From contig DATAWQ010000034.1 in the NCBI GenBank assembly GCA_036267135.1, positions 1 to 64,000 on the forward strand: a stretch of DNA of 64,000 nucleotides, written 5' to 3'. Under the pieces are notes generated by a model that had not been told where the DNA came from, ran no database searches, and worked only from the letters and a program-made list of their open reading frames with translations. Positions 24,095-32,976 of the stretch are shown here, piece by piece. Each line of letters begins with the position of its first letter. Within the stretch, counting starts at the first letter, position 1. The position numbers and the translations under genes were made by a program. The stretch is from PALSA-505 sp036267135 (GTDB lineage Bacteria; Actinomycetota; Actinomycetes; Streptosporangiales; Streptosporangiaceae).

Positions 24095-24278
24095 CGGCCG
24101 CCGTCCCGCACACCGCGACCCACCCTGGCACACCTCTCTCACAGCACCCGGACCCCCGCCGCGCGGAAGTTCCGAGCCGGGACAACTGGTCCTTCCGGCG
24201 TATTGCACGTGAACGTTGGAATATGTGGACACCGCGACCGGTGGCACGACATGAATCGGTTCTATGCTGTCTGTGGCC

Positions 24279-25412
24279 ATGCGAAAGACACGCCTGCGCA
24301 TCATCGCCCTGCTCGCCGCCGCGGCGTCGCTGACCGCCTGCGGGAGCAGCGGCGGGTCAGCCACGATCGCGTTCAACAGCGCGAACTGCGGCGGCACCTG
24401 GGCCCTGGCCAGCCCGGGCTGGCACACTTTCGAGCTGCATAACGGGAACAGCGTCGGCGGCGAGATCGACCTGATCGACCCCAGGACCAGCGGCATCTAC
24501 GCGGAGGTCGACCAGTTTGGGCCGGGGACGACGCAGACGATGAGCCTGGACGTCGGGTCGGGTGGTTACGCCTTCCGCTGCCTGTTCGAAGACACCGGCC
24601 CGATGACCGGGCGGACCGTCACCGTTCCCGGGCACGCCAAAGGCACCGCCGCCACCGTGCCGGTCACCTTCAACGACCTGGTGGGACCGGCCAAGCAGTA
24701 CCAGTCCTACGCGGCGGCGGGGCTGAAGACCCTCGTCGGCCTGACCGGGACGCTGGCCAGCGACGTCAAGCGGGGGAACCTGGCCGCGGCGCGGCGCGAC
24801 TGGCTGCCCGCGCACCTGACGTACGAGAGGCTGGGCGCGGCGTACGACGCTTTCGGCAAATTCGACGACGAGATCGACGGCCGGGCTGACGCGCTCGGCG
24901 TGAGCAATCCCAAGTGGACCGGCTTCTACCGGCTCGAGTACGGATTGTGGCACGGCCAGTCCGCGCGCGAGCTGACACCGTATGCCAGCAGGCTCGCGGC
25001 CAACGTGCGATCCCTGCTGGCCACCTGGCCGACGACGGAGATCCCGCTCATCGACGTCGGGCTGCGCACCCACGAGATCCTGGAGAACGCGCTGGAATTC
25101 CAGCTCACCGGGCACGACGACTACGGCAGCGGCAGCACGCTCCCCACCACGCTCGCCAACATCGCAGGCACCCGCGAACTGCTGTCCCTCCTGCACCCGC
25201 TGCTGGTCAGCAGGTACTCCGGGCTGTCCTCCGTCTACACCTCGCTGAACCACCTGCAGACGCTTCTGGAGGCCGAGCACCGTCCCGGCGGAACTTGGGT
25301 GCCAGCGTCGCGATTGCCGCAGTCGGCACGTGCGCAGATCGACGCGGCGTGCGGGCAGGCGCTGGAGGACCTGGCCCCGATCGCGTCGATAGCCGAGCCG
25401 AGAAACACCTGA
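24279..25412 (+). CDS. efeO: EfeO-like iron-uptake lipoprotein (cupredoxin + M75/imelysin)
   Basis: A 377-residue lipoprotein with lipobox SLTAC (Cys21). A small cupredoxin-like domain (about 28-125) is followed by an M75/imelysin domain (about 130-375): GRADALGVSNPKWTGFYRLE, then IDVGLRTHEILENALEFQL. EfeO feeds iron at the cell surface to the EfeU permease together with the EfeB peroxidase. The metal-binding HxxE motif of the M75 domain, usually GFHRLE, reads GFYRLE here (Tyr217, Glu220), a notable change. The start is ATG 24279 (24264 possible). The stop overlaps the efeB start (TGATG). No EfeU gene is present. Confidence 0.87.
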   Translation: MRKTRLRIIALLAAAASLTACGSSGGSATIAFNSANCGGTWALASPGWHTFELHNGNSVGGEIDLIDPRTSGIYAEVDQFGPGTTQTMSLDVGSGGYAFRCLFEDTGPMTGRTVTVPGHAKGTAATVPVTFNDLVGPAKQYQSYAAAGLKTLVGLTGTLASDVKRGNLAAARRDWLPAHLTYERLGAAYDAFGKFDDEIDGRADALGVSNPKWTGFYRLEYGLWHGQSARELTPYASRLAANVRSLLATWPTTEIPLIDVGLRTHEILENALEFQLTGHDDYGSGSTLPTTLANIAGTRELLSLLHPLLVSRYSGLSSVYTSLNHLQTLLEAEHRPGGTWVPASRLPQSARAQIDAACGQALEDLAPIASIAEPRNT

Positions 25413-26707
25413 TGAGCGAGCCGGAGGCGAGTGGGGCTAGCACTGTGAGCGAACCGGGCAATCTTCCAGGACGCCGGTCTTTCCTGCGCGGCATCGCCGG
25501 CGGGGTGGCCGGAGGGGTCGTGGCGGGCGGGGCCGCGGGATACTCGCTGCGCGGGTCGAGTCCGCCTCCGGCGCTGGCCGCCGACACGGCCTTCATGGAC
25601 GGGCGCCTGCCGGCGGTGCCGTTCCACGGGCGCTATCAGGCGGGCATCACGCCGCCGGCACAGCGGCAGACCGCCGTCATCTCGTTCGACGCCACGGCGG
25701 GCCGCCGGTCGGAGCTGGCCGACCTGTTCCAGGCGGTCACCTCGCGGGCCAGGTTCCTGACCGCCGGGGGCACGCCGCCCCCGGTCGGCATCAACGGGCC
25801 GCCGTCCGACTCCGGCGTGCTCGGGCCGACCGTGGTGCCAGACGGGCTGACCGTGACCTTCGGGGCCGGGTCGACACTGTTCGACGACCGGTACGGCCTG
25901 GCCAGCCGGCGTCCGGCCCGGCTGACGCCGATGCGGCCATTCCCCAACGACAACCTGGACCCCGCCCAGAGCGGGGGCGACCTGATCTTGCAGCTCAGCG
26001 CCGGTCATGCCGACACCGTGGTGCACGCGCTGCGGGACATCGCCCGGCACACCCGCGGCGGCATGCAGATCAACTGGCGGATCGACGGCTTCTGCAGCCC
26101 CGCGCGCCCGGCGGGCACGGTGCCGCGGAACCTGATGGGATTCATGGACGGGATATCGAACCCGCCGCTGTCGCAGGCCAGGAAGCTGCTGTGGATCCAG
26201 CCGGGCACCGCGGGCGAGCCCGCCTGGACCGCCGACGGCAGCTATTTCGTCGTCCGGCTGATCAGGATGTTCGTCGAGTTCTGGGACCGGGTGGACGTCT
26301 ACGAGCAGCAGCAGATGATCGGGCGCGACCGCCCGACCGGCTGCCCGCTCGACGCGACCAGCATCCACGCGACGCCCGATTTCGGGGCGGACCCGACCGG
26401 CGCGGTCATCCCGCTCAACGCCCACATACGCCTGGCCAACCCCCGCACCCCGCAGACGGCGGCCAGCCGGATCCTGCGCCGCGGCTACAACTACGACCGC
26501 GGCATCGACCAGGTCGGCGACCTGGACCAGGGGCTCATCTTCACGTGCTTCCAGCAGGACATCAAGCGGCAGTTCGAAGCCGTCCAGACCCGGCTGGTCG
26601 ACGAGCCGCTGGTGGACTACATCAGCCCGTTCGGCGGCGGCTACTTCCTAGCTCTGCCCGGTGTCCGTGACTCAGCGGACTGGTACGGACGCGCACTGCT
26701 GACATGA
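25412..26707 (+). CDS. efeB: EfeB, Tat-exported DyP-type haem peroxidase
   Basis: A 431-residue protein. The Tat signal has RRSFLRG (Arg21-Arg22) followed by a Gly/Ala-rich hydrophobic core. DyP features follow: GFMDGISNP (the GxxDG motif with the distal Asp), later AHIRLANPRTP with the proximal haem His, and RGYNYDRG. EfeB oxidises Fe(II) or uses haem with EfeO in ferrous iron uptake. Start ATG 25412 overlaps the efeO stop, so translation is coupled. The permease EfeU is absent in the 200 bases upstream and the genes downstream. Confidence 0.9.
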   Translation: MSEPEASGASTVSEPGNLPGRRSFLRGIAGGVAGGVVAGGAAGYSLRGSSPPPALAADTAFMDGRLPAVPFHGRYQAGITPPAQRQTAVISFDATAGRRSELADLFQAVTSRARFLTAGGTPPPVGINGPPSDSGVLGPTVVPDGLTVTFGAGSTLFDDRYGLASRRPARLTPMRPFPNDNLDPAQSGGDLILQLSAGHADTVVHALRDIARHTRGGMQINWRIDGFCSPARPAGTVPRNLMGFMDGISNPPLSQARKLLWIQPGTAGEPAWTADGSYFVVRLIRMFVEFWDRVDVYEQQQMIGRDRPTGCPLDATSIHATPDFGADPTGAVIPLNAHIRLANPRTPQTAASRILRRGYNYDRGIDQVGDLDQGLIFTCFQQDIKRQFEAVQTRLVDEPLVDYISPFGGGYFLALPGVRDSADWYGRALLT

Positions 26708-26883
26708 CCGTTAACGAGTGTTTCACGGCGGTTTGTTCGCTGTTTGCATGGCCCGCCTCGCGTTGTCGATCAGCTGTGAAAATTTCCGACGGGGTGCCCT
26801 GAGCACCTTACGGCGGGCCTCAGGGCCTCGCCGGTTTACCACGATCCGATAGGACCAAGCCCACTGAACTCGGGAGGGTACAC

Positions 26884-28578
26884 ATGGGCGAACGCCCAAC
26901 GATCTGGAGCAGGCACAAGCGGCTCCGTCCCACGATCGCCGTCGCGGCGGCGGTCGTCTTGGGGGCCGGCGTGGCGGCCGGTGCGACCGCGGCGAACGCG
27001 TCCGGCGCGCCGCCGCAGTACGCCGGCTACCACACCCCGGCCCTGGTGCCCGCGAGCTACTACCGCGACACCAACGACACGGCGACCCCCATCAAGCACC
27101 TGGTTGTGATCTTCGACGAGAACGAGTCGTTCGACCACTACTTCGGCACCTACCCGTACGCGGCCAACACGGACGGCACCACGTTCACGGCTAAGGCGGA
27201 CACGCCGGCGGTGAACGGCCTGTACACCAAGATCACCAAGAAGGGGCCGGTCGGGCCGCTGCTGACCAGCAACCCCAATGAGTACAACCCCCAGCGGCTG
27301 ACCCACTCCGAGGCACTGACCTGCGACCAGAACCACGGATACACCGCGGAGCAGGAAGCCGAAGACAACGGTGCGATGGACAAGTTCGTCCAGGACACCG
27401 AGCAGGACGACTGCTCCACCACCGGCGAGTACTACGGCCCGCCCGGAATCGTCATGGACTACTACGACGGGAACACCGTCACCGGGCTGTGGAACTACGC
27501 GCAGAACTACGCGATGAGCGACAACAACTGGGACCCCACGTTCGGGCCGTCCACCGAGGGCGCGATCGACGTGTCGTCCGGCCTCAGCTCGCACGGTTAT
27601 GCGGTCACCCCGGCCGGCGTGAAGACCGCGGACCCCGGTGCCATCACCGCGGGCGGCACCGTCTACGGCGACCTCGACCCGCACTACGACCAGTGCTCGG
27701 ACTCCAACCACACCTCCACCAACCCGGAGGGCGTGATGACCGGCAAGAACATCGGCGACCTGCTCGACGCCAAGCACGTCACGTGGGGCTGGTTCCAGGG
27801 CGGGTTCGTGCCGAGCTCGCACAACAAGGGTGGCGCGGTCTGCGGCAAGGACAGCGAGAACATCGCGGGCAGCGAACTGCAGGAGTACACACCGCACTGG
27901 AACCCGTTCCAGTTCAATGCCACCACTGCGAACCCGGACCACCTGCCGCCGACGTCGGAGTCCGCGATCGGCCGTACCGACCAGGCCAACCACCAGTACG
28001 GCCTGGCGGCCTTCTCCCGGACGCTGAAGGACGGCAACATGCCGTCGGTCAGCTACCTGAAGGGCACGAGCGCCGCGAGCGGTCACCCGGGCGAGTCCGA
28101 CCCGCTGGACGAGCAGAAGTTCGTCGTCAACACCGTCAACCAGATCGAGAAGTCCAAGTACTGGCCGTCAACCGCGATCGTCGTCACCTACGACGACTCC
28201 GACGGCTGGTACGACCACGCGGCGCCCAAGCTGGTCAACGGGTCGGACAACAGCTCGCTCGACACCGCCATGTGCGAGCAGACCGCGATCAGCATCGGCC
28301 ACGGCAACGGCCGCTGCGGTTACAGCCAGCGGCTGCCGATGCTCGTCATCTCGCCGTACACGCAGGACAACCACGTCAGCAGCAACCTCAGCGACACCAC
28401 CTCGGTGGTCAGCTTCATCGAGGACAACTGGCTGGGGGGCAAGCGCATCCCCGGCTCGTTCGACGCGACCTCGGGCAGCCTGGATGCTTCCGGCGGCCTG
28501 CTCGACTTCAACGTCACGCCGAACGACACGCCCGTGATACTCAACCCGGCCACCGGCGCAGTGGTCAGCGGCGGCTAA
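26884..28578 (+). CDS. Secreted phosphoesterase (phospholipase C / acid phosphatase family)
   Basis: A 564-residue protein of the same family as the gene at 9.4 kb but with an N-terminal signal sequence (about residues 15-40, ending near NASG). Metal motifs are IFDENESFDHYFGTYP, NWDPTFGPSTEG and AIVVTYDDSDGWYDH. The glutamate of the ENxSFD motif is present. Such enzymes cleave phospholipids or other phosphate esters outside the cell. GGGAGGGTACAC precedes ATG 26884. It is single, followed after 10 bases by an MBL-fold gene on the same strand. Confidence 0.9.
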   Translation: MGERPTIWSRHKRLRPTIAVAAAVVLGAGVAAGATAANASGAPPQYAGYHTPALVPASYYRDTNDTATPIKHLVVIFDENESFDHYFGTYPYAANTDGTTFTAKADTPAVNGLYTKITKKGPVGPLLTSNPNEYNPQRLTHSEALTCDQNHGYTAEQEAEDNGAMDKFVQDTEQDDCSTTGEYYGPPGIVMDYYDGNTVTGLWNYAQNYAMSDNNWDPTFGPSTEGAIDVSSGLSSHGYAVTPAGVKTADPGAITAGGTVYGDLDPHYDQCSDSNHTSTNPEGVMTGKNIGDLLDAKHVTWGWFQGGFVPSSHNKGGAVCGKDSENIAGSELQEYTPHWNPFQFNATTANPDHLPPTSESAIGRTDQANHQYGLAAFSRTLKDGNMPSVSYLKGTSAASGHPGESDPLDEQKFVVNTVNQIEKSKYWPSTAIVVTYDDSDGWYDHAAPKLVNGSDNSSLDTAMCEQTAISIGHGNGRCGYSQRLPMLVISPYTQDNHVSSNLSDTTSVVSFIEDNWLGGKRIPGSFDATSGSLDASGGLLDFNVTPNDTPVILNPATGAVVSGG

Positions 28579-28588
28579 CCTGCCGTCC

Positions 28589-29236
28589 ATGGAGATCAAG
28601 CGGTTGCACCTGGCCACTCTCCGCGGCCCTGACGGCGGAGAGTGGCCGGTGCACGGCTTCGTAATCATGCACCCGGCTGGCCCCGTGCTGGTGGACACCG
28701 GGGTGGGCGGGCCCGAGCAGGTGCTCACCGACTGGCGGGTGGTCAACCGCTCGGTGGCCGACGCGCTGGCCGAACAGGATCTCAGCCCGGCCGACATCAG
28801 CCTGGTGATCAACACCCACCTGCACTTCGATCACGCTGGGCAGAACTCGGTGTTCTCCCACATCCCCCACTACGTGCAGCGGACCGAGCTGGCCCGGTCG
28901 AAGCGGGAAGAGCCCAGCCTCTACGACTGGTTCGACTTCATGAACGCCAGGTTCGAGCTGCTGGACGGGGACGCCGAGGTGCTGCCCGGCGTGTCGGTGA
29001 TCGCGACACCCGGCCACACCGCCGGTCACCAGTGTGTCGTGGTCGAAGACCACGACCTGCTCATCGGGGACGCGGCCTACACGCCGCGCCAGTACCAGTC
29101 CGGGGTCGGCGGGGGCCTGCCACCCGGCCAGGCCAGCGACCTGGAGAGCTGGCAGGCTTCGCTGCGCCGGATCCGGTCGGTGGCCAGCGGCGGGCGGGTG
29201 CACTTCTGCCACCACGCCGACGTGCTGCACGCCTGA
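28589..29236 (+). CDS. MBL-fold metallo-hydrolase (lactonase-like)
   Basis: A 215-residue metallo-beta-lactamase fold protein with the di-zinc motif NTHLHFDHAGQNSVF, the later metal ligands TPGHTAGHQ and GDAAYTP, and the final His in FCHHADVLHA. The layout is that of N-acyl-homoserine-lactonase-like and related hydrolases, but the family covers many substrates. ATG 28589 starts 10 bases after the phosphoesterase stop; there is no clear ribosome binding site, so coupling to the gene upstream is likely. Confidence 0.87.
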   Translation: MEIKRLHLATLRGPDGGEWPVHGFVIMHPAGPVLVDTGVGGPEQVLTDWRVVNRSVADALAEQDLSPADISLVINTHLHFDHAGQNSVFSHIPHYVQRTELARSKREEPSLYDWFDFMNARFELLDGDAEVLPGVSVIATPGHTAGHQCVVVEDHDLLIGDAAYTPRQYQSGVGGGLPPGQASDLESWQASLRRIRSVASGGRVHFCHHADVLHA

Positions 29237-29270
29237 GCCGGGGCGGTCCCATTAGCCAGTGGACCCGGGG

Positions 29271-30497
29271 TCAGCCGGTGGCGACGGGCAGGTGGGCGGG
29301 GCCGCGCAGGTTGATCCGGCCGTTCCACTGGACGTCGCCGTCCAGGGCCAGTCCGGGGAACCGCGTCACCAGGCGCCCGAACACGATGGCCGCCTCCAGC
29401 CGGGCCAGTGAGGCGCCGAGGCAGTGGTGCACGCCCGCGCCGAACGAGACGTGCTGCCTGGCGTTCTCCCGGTCGAGCCGCAGCTCGTCGGCGTCAGGAC
29501 CCCAGAACTCCGGGTCCCTGTTGGCCGCGCCCAGGCTGGTCATGACGAACGCGCCCGCCGGGATCTCCACGTCGCGCAGGGTCACCGGCGCCAGTGTGAT
29601 CCGCCTGCTGGCCTGCACCGGGCTGTCGTAGCGCAGCAGCTCCTCGACCGCGTTCTCCACCAGGCCGGGATCGCGTCGCAGCGCGGCGAGCTGGTCCGGG
29701 TGCCGCAGCAGCGCGAGCGTCCCGCCCGCGATCAGGTTGACCGTGGTCTCGTGCCCGGCGATGTAGAGCAGCAGCATCTGGGCCACCAGCTCGCCGTCGC
29801 TGAGCACGTCGCCGCCGTCCTCGGCGTTGATCAGCGCGGTGAGCAGGTCATCGGCCGGGTGCTGCCGCTTCCAGGCGATCATCTCGGTCGCGATTTCGCT
29901 CAGTTCCCCGTCGGCGGCCACGATCGCGGCGGCCATCTCCGGGTCGTTCACCGGCTCCAGCGCGCGCACCACGGTTCCGGACAGCTCACGAAGCCGCTCG
30001 TGATCGGCGGGCGGCGTGCCGAGCATCTGGGCGATCACCGCGAACGGCAGCGGGAACGCGAGCGCCTCGACCAGGTCGACCCGGCCTTGTTTCTCGACGT
30101 CGCCGAGCATGCCGTCCACCAGCTCGGTGATGTCCGGGCGCAGCGCCGCGATGGCCCGGGGCGTGAAAGCCTTGGACACCAGCTTGCGCAGCCGGGTGTG
30201 GTCGGGCGGATCCCGGTCCAGCATGGACAGGCTTTCCATGGGCGTCGCGTCCCGCTCGCCGTACACCTGCTCGCGCAGTTCCAGCAGCGGGGTGTCCTTC
30301 ATATTCCTGTCCTCGACCGAATGCCCGGCCCGCAACAGCCAGTGCACGTCCTCGTAGCGGGTGAGCATCCAGAACCCGAACGGGTGCTGGTACACCGGGG
30401 CCGCGGCGCGCAGCGCCTGGTAGGCGGGGTAGGGATGGTCGGTGAAACCCGGTGCGAACGGGTCGAACAGCGGCGGGGCAAGCTCGGCTTCGGACAT
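29271..30497 (-). CDS. Cytochrome P450
   Basis: A 408-residue bacterial P450. Visible are the I-helix LLYIAGHETTVNL, the ExxR pair in ELLR, and the haem loop FGAGVHHCLGASLARLE with the Cys ligand. Substrate type cannot be told. No ferredoxin gene is adjacent. It is transcribed away from a TetR gene, and a 23-bp palindrome lies between them, so it is likely repressed by that TetR and induced by a small molecule. Confidence 0.95.
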   Translation of the reverse strand: MSEAELAPPLFDPFAPGFTDHPYPAYQALRAAAPVYQHPFGFWMLTRYEDVHWLLRAGHSVEDRNMKDTPLLELREQVYGERDATPMESLSMLDRDPPDHTRLRKLVSKAFTPRAIAALRPDITELVDGMLGDVEKQGRVDLVEALAFPLPFAVIAQMLGTPPADHERLRELSGTVVRALEPVNDPEMAAAIVAADGELSEIATEMIAWKRQHPADDLLTALINAEDGGDVLSDGELVAQMLLLYIAGHETTVNLIAGGTLALLRHPDQLAALRRDPGLVENAVEELLRYDSPVQASRRITLAPVTLRDVEIPAGAFVMTSLGAANRDPEFWGPDADELRLDRENARQHVSFGAGVHHCLGASLARLEAAIVFGRLVTRFPGLALDGDVQWNGRINLRGPAHLPVATG

Positions 30498-30537
30498 CGT
30501 GGGGCCCCCTTAGCCCAATCGTTCCTGCTTCCGTCCA

Positions 30538-30560
30538 GCCTAGGCCGGTCCGGCCTAGGC
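30538..30560. promoter_or_regulatory. 23-bp perfect palindrome between P450 and TetR
   Basis: GCCTAGGCCGG (30538-30548), one central T, and CCGGCCTAGGC (30550-30560) make a perfect palindrome in the 127-base divergent intergenic region. It lies 41 bases before the P450 start and 65 before the TetR start. A second small one, TGTGA-TTG-TCACA, is at 30583-30595. Confidence 0.82.
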
Positions 30561-30624
30561 CAGTTCAGCCTGAGACATACGCTGTGATTGTCACATACAT
30601 GGAGAATGTTACTACGCTCTAGGT

Positions 30625-31242
30625 ATGCAGCAGCAGGAGGCCAAGAGCCGCCGTGAGATGTACTCCGAGGCCACCCGGGCCGCTCTGCTCGACGGCGCGA
30701 CCGCGTTGTTCGCCGAGCGAGGCTACGCCGGGACGTCGCTAGAGGACGTGGCGTCCGCCAGCCGGGTGACCCGCGGCGCCGTGTACCACCACTTCGCCAG
30801 CAAGCAGGCCCTGTTCGAGGCCGTGCTGGAGGCGCAGGAGGCCCGGGCTACCGCTGCGATCAGCGCGGCCGCCGCCTTGGCCCGCGCGGGCGACCCTTGG
30901 GACGCCGCGATGCTGGCCCTCGACGCCTTCCTGCGGCACTGCTGCGACCCGGTCTACGGCCGCCTGGTCTGGCTGGAGGGGCCGTCCGCGCTGGGCTGGC
31001 ACCGCTGGCGGGAGTGCGAGCAAAAGCACGCCTACGGTCTGGTGGAGGGCTACGTCCACGCCCTGGTCGAGGCCGGTTACCTCGAACGCAAGGCCGTGGA
31101 CACGCTGGTCAAGTTCTGCTTCTGGATGCTCGGCGGCGCCGGGCTCGCGCTGGCCGAGGCGGTGGAGTCCGACAAGGCCAGGCTCCGCGGCGAATGGGGC
31201 TACCTGATCAGGCGGACCTTCGCCGCGCTCCGGTCCAGTTGA
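30625..31242 (+). CDS. TetR family regulator, divergent from the P450
   Basis: A 205-residue TetR protein with the helix-turn-helix GYAGTSLEDVASASRVTRGA and VYHHFASKQALFEAV, a very regular family signature. The C-terminal domain ends LIRRTFAALRSS. ATG 30625 has a weak upstream site. It shares the intergenic palindrome with the P450 and probably represses both. The gene is followed by an 18-bp hairpin that also serves the convergent iron-transport operon. Confidence 0.92.
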   Translation: MQQQEAKSRREMYSEATRAALLDGATALFAERGYAGTSLEDVASASRVTRGAVYHHFASKQALFEAVLEAQEARATAAISAAAALARAGDPWDAAMLALDAFLRHCCDPVYGRLVWLEGPSALGWHRWRECEQKHAYGLVEGYVHALVEAGYLERKAVDTLVKFCFWMLGGAGLALAEAVESDKARLRGEWGYLIRRTFAALRSS

Positions 31243-31267
31243 CGGTCGGCGCCGCGGTGGCCACCTG

Positions 31268-31331
31268 GAGGCTCATTCAAAACGCGCGTGGAGGCCGCAT
31301 CCCTTGTCCGTTGGCGTTTTGAATGAGCCTC
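31268..31331. terminator. 18-bp inverted repeat between convergent genes
   Basis: The arms 31268-31285 and 31314-31331 are perfect complements (left arm contains GGCTCATTCAAAACGC), with a 28-base loop. It stands between the stops of the TetR gene (31242) and the ABC permease (31345), so a bidirectional terminator is likely, although no T-run follows. Confidence 0.7.
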
Positions 31332-31344
31332 TTCATTACGAATC

Positions 31345-32976
31345 TCAGGCTGGGTTCGCGGCGCGGGCGGGGAGCCGGTCGAAGTAGCGGCCGATCAGGT
31401 AGCTGGGCACGGCCGCGATCGCGATGATCACGAGGGCGAACGGGGCGGCTTGCCCGTAGGCCAGGTTGGTCTGGTACTGCCAGAACTGGGTGGCCAGGGT
31501 CTGCACGCCGGGCGGCACCAGCACCAGCGTGGCGGTGAGTTCGGTGACCGCGGCCAGAAAGACCAGGCAGAACGAGGCGGCCAGGCCAGGCCCGATGAGC
31601 GGCAGCGTCACCCGGCCGAAGACGGCCAGCCGCCGCAGGCCGAGCGAGCGGGCCACCTCTTCCAGGGTGACGGGCGCGTGCGCCACCGAGGCCCGCACCC
31701 CCACCAGGGCCAGCGGGAAGAACAGGATGACGTAGGCCACGATCAGCAGCGGCGCGGTCTGAAAGCCGAAGGAGCGCGCGTACTTCACCGAGAAGTAGCT
31801 GATCGCCAGCGCGATCACCAGGCCCGGTATGGCCATGACCAGGTAGGTGCCGCGTTCGAGCAGCCGGCCCGGCCGGCCCCGGTGCCGCACCGCGAGCAGC
31901 GCCACCGGCAGGGCCAGCAGCGTGGCCAGCGCCGCGGCCACCCCGGCGTAGGCGGCGGTGTGCCAGCCGGCGTCGAGTATGGGCACGCCGGTGAAGGCCT
32001 GGCCCCGCTCGGCGATCATCCAGTAGAAGCTGGAGCCGACCGGCACGCCCAGGGCCAGCCCGGCCAGCAGGGTGAACCCGGCCAGCACCGGGACCGTGCC
32101 CCGGCCGAGACGGTGCCGCCTGATGGCCCGCTGAGCGAACGCGCCGGTGCGCACCGCCCGGCCCTTGCCCCTGGCCGCGGCGTCGCCGCCCAGCACGAGC
32201 GCGCCGAGCAGCACGAGCACCAGCGACAGGGCGCACGCGGTGGGCACGTTGAACGTGCTGAACTCGGTGAAGATCTCGGTGGTGAAGGTCTGGTAGCCGA
32301 GTATCTCGAACGCGCCGTACTCGGCCAGGATGACCAGGGCCACCAGCACGCAGCCGCCCAGTATGGCGCCCCTGGCGTGCCGGACGGTTATCCGGAAGAA
32401 CGTGCGCACCGGGCCGAGCCCGAGGCTGCGGGCGGCCTCCTCCAGGCCGGGGTCGGCCGCCCGCAGGCTGGCCGCCACCGGCAGGTACACCAGTGGGTAG
32501 ACGGCCAGCGTCATCACGATCACCGCGCCGTGGAACCCGTGCATCCAGGTGGTCAGCGAGGCCCAGCCGAAGCTCACCACGAAGTCCGGTATGGCGAACG
32601 GGACCACCACCAGCACAGCCCATACCCGGCGGCCGGGCAGGTCGGTGCGCTCGACGCACCACGCGGTCAGCGTGCCGATGATCGCACACAAGGCGGTGAC
32701 CACGACCGTGAGCCTGACCGTGTTCCACAGCAGCGTGCGGGTCAGCGACCGCCAGATGAGGTGCCAGATGTCGCCGGCCCCGGCGCCGTGCGCCTCGATC
32801 AGCAGGAAGACCAGCGGCGCGAACAGCAGCACCGCGATGACCCCGCTGGCGGCCACTAGCAACAGCGGCGCGGGCGCAGGCCTGCCGCCCCCGTCGCCAG
32901 GCCCGGGCGGGGACGCGGAACCTTCCGCGCCCTCGTCCGCGGGGGCGAGATCGCCCGGGGCCACAGAGCCGGTCAC
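31345..32976 (-). CDS. Iron(III) ABC transporter permease (two fused permease units)
   Basis: A 543-residue membrane protein with about 12 helices and two copies of the inner-membrane ABC permease loop: EEAARSLGLGPVRTFFRI in the first half and EEVARSLGLRRLAVFGRV in the second. This is the FbpB/SfuB arrangement for Fe(III) transport. GTG 32976 overlaps the stop of the binding-protein gene by four bases (GTGA). The ATPase subunit is not encoded in this operon. Confidence 0.93.
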   Translation of the reverse strand: MTGSVAPGDLAPADEGAEGSASPPGPGDGGGRPAPAPLLLVAASGVIAVLLFAPLVFLLIEAHGAGAGDIWHLIWRSLTRTLLWNTVRLTVVVTALCAIIGTLTAWCVERTDLPGRRVWAVLVVVPFAIPDFVVSFGWASLTTWMHGFHGAVIVMTLAVYPLVYLPVAASLRAADPGLEEAARSLGLGPVRTFFRITVRHARGAILGGCVLVALVILAEYGAFEILGYQTFTTEIFTEFSTFNVPTACALSLVLVLLGALVLGGDAAARGKGRAVRTGAFAQRAIRRHRLGRGTVPVLAGFTLLAGLALGVPVGSSFYWMIAERGQAFTGVPILDAGWHTAAYAGVAAALATLLALPVALLAVRHRGRPGRLLERGTYLVMAIPGLVIALAISYFSVKYARSFGFQTAPLLIVAYVILFFPLALVGVRASVAHAPVTLEEVARSLGLRRLAVFGRVTLPLIGPGLAASFCLVFLAAVTELTATLVLVPPGVQTLATQFWQYQTNLAYGQAAPFALVIIAIAAVPSYLIGRYFDRLPARAANPA

